Shown here one piece after another: positions 13,198 to 20,402 of a DNA stretch of 64,000 nucleotides (its first letter is position 1; the number at the start of each line of letters is the position of its first letter). The translations under genes and the position numbers were made by a program. Location: contig JAOUOP010000006.1 in NCBI GenBank assembly GCA_029880325.1, forward strand, positions 62,001-126,000, written 5' to 3'. This stretch comes from Myxococcales bacterium (lineage in GTDB: Bacteria > Myxococcota_A > Polyangia > Polyangiales > JAFGIB01). The notes beneath the pieces were generated by a model, which was not told where the DNA came from, did no database searches, and saw only the letters and a program-made list of their open reading frames with translations.

Positions 13198-13776
13198 TCA
13201 ATCCTCAAGGTCATCGGCCAACGCCCGACGCGTGGCCGTCCCCAGCTCCACCCGCACTTCATAAAGCGGGTGGTCGACCTCCAGGCTCACCGCCAGCCCC
13301 GCATCGCGTAGGGCCGCGGCGCGGTCGCCGATCTCGAAGCTCAAATAGTTCACCGCCGGAATGCGGTCCATCTCTTCGCCGTGGTGGACCGCAAAGCGCG
13401 CAGTGAAACGCTCCTCGCCGATCACCAAGTGCACCCGCTCGCGCACGCCATGCAGCTGCTGCAGCATGCGCCGGCGCTCGACCTCATCGTCATATTCGAT
13501 GAAGTGCGTCGCCGACAGCATCCGCCCTTCAGGGATCAACTCGTTGTAGGTCTCGAGTTCGTGGGCGATGCCCTTTTCGTCGCTGATGCGCTCGGTTCGC
13601 AGCATTTCCTGAACCTGCAGCAGGATCGTGTCGTGGTTTTCGAAGACCACCGACATGTGATCGCCCAGCTCCACGCGCCGCGGGCGCTTGGCCGCGATCA
13701 TGCGGTTACGAAAGCGCTCGCGAATCGCTTCGTAGGCTCCCAGGTCCAGCAGCTCGGATCGCTGTACTTTGCGCAT
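13198..13776 (-). CDS. DUF3501 family protein
   Basis: A 192-residue cytoplasmic protein. It begins MRKVQRSELLDLGAYEAIR and continues with RRVELGDHMSVVFENHDTIL and ERISDEKGIAHELETYNELI, the pattern of DUF3501, a family with no assigned reaction. The ATG at 13776 has AAGGA just upstream; the longer open frame ahead of it overlaps the Fe-S gene and is not used. It is the last gene of the perR-rubrerythrin-Fe-S unit, 26 bases after the Fe-S oxidoreductase stop. Its fixed position next to that protein suggests it is an accessory or assembly partner. That is inference. Confidence 0.8.
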   Translation of the reverse strand: MRKVQRSELLDLGAYEAIRERFRNRMIAAKRPRRVELGDHMSVVFENHDTILLQVQEMLRTERISDEKGIAHELETYNELIPEGRMLSATHFIEYDDEVERRRMLQQLHGVRERVHLVIGEERFTARFAVHHGEEMDRIPAVNYLSFEIGDRAAALRDAGLAVSLEVDHPLYEVRVELGTATRRALADDLED

Positions 13777-13802
13777 CGTTCCTTGTCCTTGATTTGTGAG
13801 GC

Positions 13803-15137
13803 TCAATCCTCGGCCACCGCCGCAGAAGCCGCGCTCACCTCCGGCAGACCGTAGGCGCGGTTGAGCAATTCGATCGGGTGGTAGGCCTCGGTGTGCAGCT
13901 CGGCGGCGATGCGCTGACCCGACAGCGGGCAGTCGGTGGCCACAGCGTCGAAAGGCTCCTCGCGCAGGCCCTGGACGAGCTTGCGCGCGTAGTGGCGACC
14001 GGCGGCGTAGTGCTGGGCTTTCATGCCCCAGGTGCCGTCCACGGCGGAACACTCCTCGACCATCTCCACCTCGGTCTCGGGCACCTTGGACAGCAGGATG
14101 CGTCCCGGGGCGCCGATCTTCTGGGCCCGGAGGTGACAGGCGCTGTGGTAGGCGATGCGCCCCAGGGGCTTTTCGAAGTCGCGCCGCAGGGTCTTGTCGC
14201 GCAACCTCAGGCGCAGAAATTCCATGAGATCGAAGCTGTGCGCGGCGACCTCTGCCGCCTCGCTGCTGCCGAGCAGATCGGCGTAGTCCTTTTTGAGCAC
14301 ATAGCCGCAGGTGGGCCCCGGCACCAGAATCGGCACCCCCCGCTCCACCAGGGGCAAGAGCACCTCCACGTTGGCCCGGGCCTTGGCCTTGGCCGCCTCC
14401 ACGTCGCCGCCGTCCAGGTTGGGCATACCGCAGCAGGTCTGCCCCTCGGGAAAGTGCACCTTGAAGCCGTTGTGCTCGAGCACCTGGATCGCAGCAATGC
14501 CGGTCGAGGGCATGTTGAAGTTGGTGGTGCAGGTCGAAAACAACGCAACCTCACCCTTTTCGCCCGCGCCGTCGGCCGGCGTATGCCGCTCGAAGTAGCT
14601 ACGCAGGGTGGTCGAGGCAAAGGGCGGTAGGTTGAAGTCGGCGCTGATGCCGGTCGCCGCCTGCTGGACCTTGCGCAGCAGCCGGTTTTTGCTGACGAAG
14701 TTCATCAGCGGCGCCATCGCACCACTGCCCATCGCACCCAGGCGCTGGGGCTCACCGAGCACCCGATCCTGCAGGCTCACGCCGTCGCGCCGGGCGAGTT
14801 GGGCCTTGTGGCGCAGCATCAGGCGCGGAAAGTCGAGCTTGAATTCATGCCCGTCGTCGGGCGTGTAAGGGCACTTGATGTAGCAGAGCTTGCACTGGAA
14901 ACACTGCTGGTTGACCGCTTCGTAGTCCAGGGCGACGAAGGCCTCGATCTCGCCATGGCCTCCCTCTTCGTAGGCGTCGACACGCTTGAAGAGTTCCGGA
15001 AACGATGGGCAATAGCCCACGCACATGCGGCAGCCGTGGCAGATGGAAAAGACCCGCTGCAGCTCCCTGTGCAAGTCGTCGGCGTCGTAGTAGCGCGCGT
15101 CGTTGGGGTCGAAGCAGGGGTCTCGTTCAGGGCGCAT
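13803..15137 (-). CDS. two-cluster Fe-S oxidoreductase (GlpC/heterodisulfide-reductase-like)
   Basis: A 444-residue soluble electron-transfer protein. Two ferredoxin-type [4Fe-4S] motifs are seen near residues 33-44 (CHGCRMCVGYCP) and 79-90 (CFQCKLCYIKCP). They are followed by two CCG-type domains, with TCCGMPNLDGGD near 235 and SACHLRAQKIG near 345, and cysteines near GPTCGYV. This is the layout of GlpC/LldE/HdrD-like subunits, which pass electrons between a partner dehydrogenase and a disulfide or quinone. No flavin dehydrogenase gene is adjacent. The neighbours (rubrerythrin, PerR-like regulator, DUF3501) suggest it supplies electrons for peroxide reduction by rubrerythrin, which here lacks its own rubredoxin domain. 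Confidence 0.85.
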   Translation of the reverse strand: MRPERDPCFDPNDARYYDADDLHRELQRVFSICHGCRMCVGYCPSFPELFKRVDAYEEGGHGEIEAFVALDYEAVNQQCFQCKLCYIKCPYTPDDGHEFKLDFPRLMLRHKAQLARRDGVSLQDRVLGEPQRLGAMGSGAMAPLMNFVSKNRLLRKVQQAATGISADFNLPPFASTTLRSYFERHTPADGAGEKGEVALFSTCTTNFNMPSTGIAAIQVLEHNGFKVHFPEGQTCCGMPNLDGGDVEAAKAKARANVEVLLPLVERGVPILVPGPTCGYVLKKDYADLLGSSEAAEVAAHSFDLMEFLRLRLRDKTLRRDFEKPLGRIAYHSACHLRAQKIGAPGRILLSKVPETEVEMVEECSAVDGTWGMKAQHYAAGRHYARKLVQGLREEPFDAVATDCPLSGQRIAAELHTEAYHPIELLNRAYGLPEVSAASAAVAED

Positions 15138-15272
15138 GGTTCGTTACCTGGGCATCGGAGCCGAGGCGAGCCTACCCCGCCGTCGCAGCGACAGCATGCC
15201 GCAGCGTGCGAGGTAGGCCCCCTTCGATTGAACTTGGGGCGCGAGGCCGGGGGGCCCCAGCGCCCGCTTCGA

Positions 15273-15692
15273 TCAGTCCAGCTCGTCGAGCGCCTTCTGG
15301 AAGCGCCCGGCGTGGGACTTTTCGGCCTTGGCCAGGGTCTCGAACCACTCGGCGATGTCGTCGAAGCCCTCGTCGCGCGCGGTCTTCGCCATCGAGGGGT
15401 ACATGTCCGTGTACTCGTGGGTCTCACCGGCCACGGCGGCGGCCAGGTTCTTGTCGGTCGAGCCGATGGGCTTGCCGGTGGCGGGATCGCCGGTCTTCTT
15501 CAGGTAGTCCAGGTGGCCGTGGGCGTGTCCGGTCTCGCCGTCGGCGGTGTCGCGGAAGAGGCCAGCCACGTCGGGATAGCCCTCCACGTCGGCGATCTTC
15601 GAGAAGTACAGGTAACGACGGTTGGCCTGGGACTCACCGGCGAAGGCGTCCTTCAGGTTCTGCTCGGTCTTTGAGCCTTTGAGCTCTGCCAT
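15273..15692 (-). CDS. rubrerythrin without rubredoxin domain
   Basis: A 139-residue four-helix di-iron protein that reduces hydrogen peroxide in the cytoplasm. Iron ligands are visible as Glu20 ([11 protein letters not shown]), Glu53 and His56 ([10 protein letters not shown]), the Glu pair in [12 protein letters not shown] and the Glu/His pair in [10 protein letters not shown]. Classical rubrerythrin carries a C-terminal rubredoxin domain with two CxxC pairs; this one stops right after the helix bundle, so electrons must come from another protein. The start has AGGAG upstream (TCAAGGAGAGAGACCC before ATG). It is the second gene of a same-strand unit, 98 bases after the PerR-like regulator and 135 bases before the Fe-S oxidoreductase. 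Confidence 0.9.
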   Translation of the reverse strand: MAELKGSKTEQNLKDAFAGESQANRRYLYFSKIADVEGYPDVAGLFRDTADGETGHAHGHLDYLKKTGDPATGKPIGSTDKNLAAAVAGETHEYTDMYPSMAKTARDEGFDDIAEWFETLAKAEKSHAGRFQKALDELD

Positions 15693-15790
15693 GGGTCTCT
15701 CTCCTTGATTGTCGCGTTCGGTGCCCGCCCCGGGGGGCGAGCCACTTCAACCGGACCATGCGTGAAGCCCCGGCGCAGCGGCGCGAGGAT

Positions 15791-16231
15791 TCATGAATGC
15801 TCCGGCGATGCGGCCCCCGCGCACGGAGCGCAGAGGCCGCGGTACACCCTCTCGATATGTGCCACGCGGAAGCCGCGCAGCGCGCGCCCGGGCGCCCGGT
15901 CGGCGCCCTCCTGGCACGGAACGTCCACCATGGCGCCGCAGCGGTCGCAGACGGCATGATCGTGGTGGCTTACATTGGGATCGAAGCGCGTGACGGCGCC
16001 CAGGTGGATGGAACGGCACTGACCAACCTCGATCAGCGCCGATAGCGTGTTGTAGACGGTGGCCACGCTCATGGTCGGAAAGCGCGGGGCCAGGCGCTCG
16101 TGGAGCTGCTGGGCGGTGGGATGGCTGCAATCGCCAGCGATGGCCTCCGCGATCGCCAAACGCTGCGGCGTGAGCTTCAGGCCCGCGTCCCGCAGTGCGC
16201 TCAGCAGCTGGCTGACCTCGTTTTGACTCAT
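15791..16231 (-). CDS. perR: Fur-family regulator, PerR-like
   Basis: A 146-residue Fur-family repressor. From the ATG at 16231 (AAGG five bases upstream) the sequence gives the winged helix (LTPQRLAIAEAI, FPTMSVATVYNTL) and the metal sites. The regulatory site reads His37, Asp84, His90, His92 and Asp103, the same set and almost the same numbering as Bacillus subtilis PerR; Asp at the RFD position separates PerR from Fur, which has Glu there. The structural zinc site is CDRC (95, 98) and CAPC (134, 137). PerR proteins sense peroxide by iron-catalysed oxidation of His37 and His91. It leads the rubrerythrin unit, so peroxide control of that unit and of itself is likely. Confidence 0.85.
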   Translation of the reverse strand: MSQNEVSQLLSALRDAGLKLTPQRLAIAEAIAGDCSHPTAQQLHERLAPRFPTMSVATVYNTLSALIEVGQCRSIHLGAVTRFDPNVSHHDHAVCDRCGAMVDVPCQEGADRAPGRALRGFRVAHIERVYRGLCAPCAGAASPEHS

Positions 16232-16241
16232 TCCTACCTTA

Positions 16242-16262
16242 GAACGATTATTAGTTACGTTC
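16242..16262. promoter_or_regulatory. inverted repeat upstream of perR, possible operator
   Basis: GAACG (16242-16246) and CGTTC (16258-16262) flank an AT-rich core, ATTATTAGTTA, just 10 bases ahead of the regulator start codon. The AT-rich stretch stands out in this GC-rich genome. It resembles the AT-rich core of Fur/PerR boxes only loosely, with five-base arms and few paired bases inside, so autoregulation is a suggestion. Confidence 0.35.
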
Positions 16263-16377
16263 GATGCTCGGTCAAGGGTCGCCAGCGGAAAAAGCCCCGT
16301 CCGCCTCCCACGGCGGCTGCCCTGTGTTCCGGGCCGGCAAGGATAGGCGACCTGGGCCCGCCCGGGCAACGACGGGC

Positions 16378-17265
16378 CTACTGCAACGGCAGCAGCTCGG
16401 CGTCGACCCTGTAGGTCAGCCCCGGGATCGTCGCGCCGGGCGTGGTCGAACAGCTGATGGGTCCGCCTTCGAGCGAGTCGACCGTGGCATTGCAGTCGTA
16501 GAGTTCCAGAACTCCGGACGCCTGGTCATCGTCCCAGACCCCAAAGTTCAGCAGGTCGCCCACCTGCAAATCGAGCGGAAAGACCTGTTCTGCGAAGCTC
16601 GGCGTCAAGCTGCGAGCCGCGGTTTCGGTGCGCGCGAGCATGACTTCGGATCCGTCGACGAGGCGGCTGACCACAATGAAGACGTCAGGCGAGCAGGGGC
16701 AGGGACCGGTGACGTAGGACTGCGAGGAGATGTCGCCGCACTTTGTGTCGTTGCACATTCCGAGCACATTTTTATCGGGCACAGTGGCCCTGAGGATGCG
16801 CAGGGCGACCACCGGCGGGGTCGACTGGGCGTCGGTGATGGTGGCGTCGGCGACGGGCGGCGCGGCGTCCGCCATGGCGGCGTCCACGGGGTCGTCGCCC
16901 CCATCATCCATGGCCGCAGGTGGCGCCACCGAGGTACCTGGGCCGGCATCGACAACGGCAGGCGTGCCACCGCTGCCCGCATCCATCGCCGACAGAACCA
17001 GCCCCGCATCCGCGCAGAAGCTGTGGTGGTAGCAGTCGGGGTCCTGGCAACCGACCAGGCCGTCACCGTCCTCGTCCACTGTTTCGTTGCCGCAGGCTTC
17101 CGCGCTGAACTCCCCATCGATGGCCAGCAGGCCGGTGCAACCGCCGGCGGCCCCGACGCTCCAAGCAAGCGCCGACAGCACCACCAGCGGGACTCGTAAC
17201 GGCTGGAGCGCCCGCCGCCCTGCACGTTCGCGCCTGGCTCCACTGCTGTGTTGAGTCCCGTCCAT
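16378..17265 (-). CDS. putative lipoprotein with C2-like C-terminal domain
   Basis: A 295-residue exported protein. The leader VPLVVLSALAWSVGAAGGC ends in a Gly-Gly-Cys lipobox. Next comes DEDGDGLVGCQDPDC, an acidic calcium-binding-like loop, then a 75-residue Asp/Ala/Pro linker. From about residue 150, VVALRILRATVPDKN, TPSFAEQVFPLDLQVGDLLNFGVWDDD and GVLELYDC follow the strand and Asp pattern of C2 domains, which bind calcium and phospholipids. This assignment is by eye. The product is probably outer-membrane anchored. The start at 17265 lacks a near Shine-Dalgarno sequence (GGGGAG is 17 bases away). Its 3' end faces the perR unit. Confidence 0.6.
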   Translation of the reverse strand: MDGTQHSSGARRERAGRRALQPLRVPLVVLSALAWSVGAAGGCTGLLAIDGEFSAEACGNETVDEDGDGLVGCQDPDCYHHSFCADAGLVLSAMDAGSGGTPAVVDAGPGTSVAPPAAMDDGGDDPVDAAMADAAPPVADATITDAQSTPPVVALRILRATVPDKNVLGMCNDTKCGDISSQSYVTGPCPCSPDVFIVVSRLVDGSEVMLARTETAARSLTPSFAEQVFPLDLQVGDLLNFGVWDDDQASGVLELYDCNATVDSLEGGPISCSTTPGATIPGLTYRVDAELLPLQ

Positions 17266-17426
17266 GGCCTACGGCTGCCAGCTCCCCACCCGAAGGAGGC
17301 ATCCAACCAACGTTGCCCACATCCTCCCACAACCTGTGGCGAGGTGACCTCGCTGCGGGGTAGCTACATCAGGTTAGCGTGGTTCGCTGTAAAATGCTCG
17401 GGTGCCAGGGCGCTTTGCCCGCTTCG

Positions 17427-17975
17427 TCAACGGGATTTCGCGGCCGGCTGCAGCTGGGGTCGCAGCCGGGCCCCCACGGTTTCCAGGGTTCGAATCGCCG
17501 AGCGCAGGGCGCGGCGGTCGAGGTTTGAGTCGGTGCTGAGGGTGGCGCTGAGGCGCACTTCGCCGCTGTGGGCATTCCACTCGAACTTGCCCAGGAGCAG
17601 CTCCCAATTGAACTCCATCAGGCGCATGAGCAGCGCCGGGGTGGCCGGGTCGGTGGCCTGGGCCTGCACAAAGCGCTCGATGTAGATGTAGATGGTGTCG
17701 CTCCTGTCGCTGTAGACCAGGACCATCTCGGCGCCCTTCTCGGTCAGCCCCGAGCGGCCCCGGAAGCGACAGCGCAGGCTGTCGGGTGCGGCACTTTCGC
17801 AGCGCGGCTCCAGCGCCAGCGCCTCGAGCTCCTGCTCGATGGCGGCGGCGTAGCGCGGCCCCTGCTGGGCGCTGGCGGGCGCGCCGTTCACGCAGACCAC
17901 GAGCATGACCAGCAGCGAAAGCCGCCGAGCCACGAGCCGAGCCACGAAGCGACATCCCGGGGCCCTGGAGGTCAT
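17427..17975 (-). CDS. YbjN-like exported protein
   Basis: About 182 residues. The ATG at 17975 overlaps the stop codon of the signal-peptidase homologue upstream as ATGA, so translation is coupled. A signal peptide with an Arg-rich head and ...VCVNGAPASAQ cleavage site directs it out of the cytoplasm. The mature part has LLMRLMEFNWELLLGKFEWN, then EVRLSATLSTDSNLDRRALRSAI, the alpha/beta pattern of YbjN-type (type III chaperone-like) domains. No enzyme motif is present. The tight coupling suggests a joint role with the peptidase homologue, for example as a partner or substrate. That is inference. Confidence 0.6.
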   Translation of the reverse strand: MTSRAPGCRFVARLVARRLSLLVMLVVCVNGAPASAQQGPRYAAAIEQELEALALEPRCESAAPDSLRCRFRGRSGLTEKGAEMVLVYSDRSDTIYIYIERFVQAQATDPATPALLMRLMEFNWELLLGKFEWNAHSGEVRLSATLSTDSNLDRRALRSAIRTLETVGARLRPQLQPAAKSR

Positions 17976-18595
17976 CGGATCAGATCCAGATAGCCGTTGT
18001 CGACGTCGTCGCCGGTGGGCGGCGCGGGTTTCCAGCGGGCGAAGATCTGGCCGATGCACTTCTCGGGTTGAACCTGGCCGAAGGCGCGGCTGTCGAAGTG
18101 GATCTCGCTGCGGTTGTCACCCAGCAGGTACAGGCCCGTGTTGGTGGTATAGGGGCGCAGCCGAAACGTCTGGTCCTTTTCGATCACGTAGACGCTGGTG
18201 CGCCGCGCACCGAAGTCGGCCTCGACCCGCCGCATGTGGAACTGCTTTTTGCGCGTCACGTCGTAGAAGCGGAGCGTGCCCGCGCCCGTGGCAGCCACCG
18301 TGAGTTCGCCGAGAACGAGCCGGCCGTTGTCGTCGAGGCGCACCTCTTCGCCGGGCATGCCCACCACGCGACCAAAGACCAGCTGACCATCGCGGCTGGG
18401 GTGCTCGCAGACCATCACGTCCACGCGGTCGGCGGCGGCGCCGCGCCAGACCAACACCTCGTCGCCATAGACCAGGGTGGGGGCCATGCTGTTGTTGTCG
18501 ATGGTCACCACGTCGATCACGGTCATCCGTGCGACGACGACGGCGATGGCGAGCACCGCCAGCAGATTCATCCAGAACTTGGCCCGATCACTCAT
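17972..18595 (-). CDS. signal peptidase I homologue lacking the usual catalytic lysine
   Basis: A 207-residue member of the S26 (LepB) family, which cleaves signal peptides at the outer face of the inner membrane. One N-terminal membrane helix (FWMNLLAVLAIAVVVARMTV) is followed by box B with the nucleophile Ser in NNSMAPTLVYGDEVLV. Box D, normally Y-x-K-R-V-x-G-x-P-G-D, reads LVFGRVVGMPGEEV: the Lys general base is replaced by Gly. Box E (GDNRSEIHFDSRAFG) is intact. The protein is therefore either inactive, uses another base, or has a different role. Start at ATG 18595; an upstream in-frame Met would add 16 residues before a less typical head. Its stop codon overlaps the YbjN-like gene. Confidence 0.8.
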   Translation of the reverse strand: MSDRAKFWMNLLAVLAIAVVVARMTVIDVVTIDNNSMAPTLVYGDEVLVWRGAAADRVDVMVCEHPSRDGQLVFGRVVGMPGEEVRLDDNGRLVLGELTVAATGAGTLRFYDVTRKKQFHMRRVEADFGARRTSVYVIEKDQTFRLRPYTTNTGLYLLGDNRSEIHFDSRAFGQVQPEKCIGQIFARWKPAPPTGDDVDNGYLDLIR

Positions 18596-18673
18596 GGCGC
18601 GCAGGGAAAGAGGGCGGCCATAGTCCGCGCTCTGAAAGCGCAATGCAATGCTCGGAGCCGTTCGGCATGTCGC

Positions 18674-19252
18674 TCAGGGGTCTGCACACGAAACGCGAGC
18701 GAGCACGGCGAGCAACTCGCCCACGCGGGCGGCGGGGTCGGGGGCGGCCATCACGGCCCGGATCACCGCCAGGCGACCGATGCCCCTCGACGCCAACCGG
18801 CGCGCCGCTGCCACATCGATGCCGCCAAGGGCGAAGATCGGTAGCGCGAGGCCCCGGTACAGTTCCGCGAAACCTTCTTCACCCAGGGGCTCACCCTTGC
18901 CCGCCACCACATGGACCGGACTCAGGGTCGCGAAGTCGGCGCCCGCCGCGGCCGCGCGCTCGAGCCCGGCGCGATCGTGGCATGACGCGCCGATGCACGC
19001 CCCGGCGCCCAGCTGGCGTCGCGCTTCGGCAATGCTGGGTCCGGCCTCGGGCAGCTGCACGCCCTGGGCACCGACGCGCTTGGCAAGCTCCAGCGAGCCG
19101 TTGATCAGCAGCGGCACCCCACGCTCGGCGCACAGCCGGCCCAGCGCTTCGCCCAGGCGCTGCCGGTGCGCCTCCGCCAGGGTCTTGGCGCGCAGCTGCA
19201 GCCCCACCGCGCCCGGGGGTGCCGCCGAAAGCGCCGACCTCGCCGCCGCCAC
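18674..19252 (-). CDS. thiE: thiamine phosphate synthase family protein (ThiE/TenI-like)
   Basis: The family joins the thiazole and pyrimidine halves of thiamine (ThiE) or isomerises the thiazole (TenI). Motifs: VGLQLRAKTL (substrate-binding Arg and Lys kept), IGASCHDRAGLERAAAAGAD, FATLSPVH and ALGGIDVAAARRL. The N-D pair that binds magnesium in ThiE reads Asn-Gly (LLINGSLELA), and the usual GVHLG reads GVQLP, so a TenI-type role is possible. The GTG at 19252 is the first normal start codon in the frame. However, the frame upstream also encodes the conserved first strand FRLYLIADGAPPERLV, back to an ATA at 19312 that overlaps the thiG stop codon, so translation may really begin there. Confidence 0.8.
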   Translation of the reverse strand: MAAARSALSAAPPGAVGLQLRAKTLAEAHRQRLGEALGRLCAERGVPLLINGSLELAKRVGAQGVQLPEAGPSIAEARRQLGAGACIGASCHDRAGLERAAAAGADFATLSPVHVVAGKGEPLGEEGFAELYRGLALPIFALGGIDVAAARRLASRGIGRLAVIRAVMAAPDPAARVGELLAVLARVSCADP

Positions 19253-19308
19253 CAGACGCTCGGGCGGCGCCCCGTCGGCGATCAGGTAGAGCCGAAAGCC
19301 GGGGGCGG

Positions 19309-20094
19309 CTATTGCTTCGATCCGATCACCCCTTCGAGGGGGCTGGAAGCGGTGGCGTAGAGGCGGCGCGGGATGCGGCCGGCCAGGTAGGCCTCGCGCC
19401 CGGCGCGGACCGCCAGGTTCATGGCCCGTGCCATACGAACGGGGTCCTCGGCGCCGGCGATGGCGGTATTCATCAGCACGCCATCGCAGCCGAGTTCCAT
19501 GGCCACCGCCGCGTCCGAGGCCGTGCCGACGCCGGCATCGACGATAAGCGGCACCGAAATGGCCTCGCGGATGATCTCGATGTTGTAGGGATTGCGAATG
19601 CCCAGGCCGCTGCCGATGGGCGCCGCCAGCGGCATCACGGCCGCGCAGCCCACATCCTCGAGCTTTTTGGCGGTGATGGGATCGTCGGTGGTGTAGGGCA
19701 GCACCGTGAAGCCCTCGCGCACCAGGGTGGCCGCCGCCTCCAGCGTCTGCACCACGTCGGGGAAGAGGGTCTTGGGATCGCCGATCACCTCGACCTTGAC
19801 CAGTCCCGACATGCCCAGCTCCCGGGCCAGGCGACAGGTGCGCACCGCCTCGTCGGCGCTGTAGCAGCCGGCGGTATTGGGCAACAGCACGTAACCCCGC
19901 TGCTTCAGGTAGCCGATGATGGAGTCGCCACCGGGGGCCTTCAGGTCCAGCCGGCGCACCGCCACCGTGACCATGGAAGCGCCCGAGGCTTCGAGCGCGG
20001 CCTTCGTCTGCTCGAGATCCCGGTACTTTCCGGTGCCCACGATCAGCCTGGAGTCCAGCTCAACTTCACCGATCCGGAGTCGATCCATCGCCAT
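19309..20094 (-). CDS. thiG: thiazole synthase
   Basis: ThiG condenses deoxyxylulose phosphate, dehydroglycine and ThiS-thiocarboxylate into the thiamine thiazole. The 261-residue product is full length and clear: [33 protein letters not shown], the Schiff-base lysine in [16 protein letters not shown] near residue 99, [40 protein letters not shown] and [20 protein letters not shown]. It is cytoplasmic. It lies 60 bases after thiS, and thiE follows directly, giving the order thiS-thiG-thiE. A TPP riboswitch was looked for ahead of the unit and not seen. thiF, thiC and thiD are not in the window. Confidence 0.95.
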   Translation of the reverse strand: MAMDRLRIGEVELDSRLIVGTGKYRDLEQTKAALEASGASMVTVAVRRLDLKAPGGDSIIGYLKQRGYVLLPNTAGCYSADEAVRTCRLARELGMSGLVKVEVIGDPKTLFPDVVQTLEAAATLVREGFTVLPYTTDDPITAKKLEDVGCAAVMPLAAPIGSGLGIRNPYNIEIIREAISVPLIVDAGVGTASDAAVAMELGCDGVLMNTAIAGAEDPVRMARAMNLAVRAGREAYLAGRIPRRLYATASSPLEGVIGSKQ

Positions 20095-20154
20095 TCCTTC
20101 CTTTGCTCGTGCCTGCCGGTCGCGCCGGTCGCGCCGGGCACCTGGTGGGTCGTT

Positions 20155-20355
20155 TCAGCCGCCACCCACGAATTGCACGATCTCCAGGCGGTCGCCTTCT
20201 TGGAGCGCCGTCTCGGCGTGGCGGGCGCGCGGCACAATCTCGGCATTGCGTTCGACCGCCACCGGCGTGTCCCCAAGGCCAAGCTGGCCGATGAGCACGC
20301 CCACGGTGCAACCGACTTCGACTTCGCGCGCCTCACCATTGACTTCGATCCGCAT
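20155..20355 (-). CDS. thiS: sulfur carrier protein ThiS
   Basis: A 66-residue ubiquitin-like protein that carries the sulfur for thiazole formation as a C-terminal thiocarboxylate. It begins [13 protein letters not shown], has [15 protein letters not shown] and [14 protein letters not shown], and ends in Gly-Gly just before the stop, as the chemistry requires. The ATG at 20355 is preceded by no clear Shine-Dalgarno sequence. It is 47 bases downstream of the large coiled-coil gene and may be read from the same transcript. Confidence 0.92.
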   Translation of the reverse strand: MRIEVNGEAREVEVGCTVGVLIGQLGLGDTPVAVERNAEIVPRARHAETALQEGDRLEIVQFVGGG

Positions 20356-20402
20356 GGCGCCGGGAGAATAGGGCCCGCGGAGCAATAAGTCGATCGACCG
20401 GC

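Noticed and set aside
17480..17500. TTCGAATC word resembling a tRNA T-loop
   Set aside because: It lies inside the YbjN-like coding region and no acceptor stem, D-loop or anticodon arm can be built around it.
20356..20402. possible TPP riboswitch ahead of thiS
   Set aside because: The gap to the upstream gene is only 47 bases and the conserved CTGAGA and ACCTGA words are absent.
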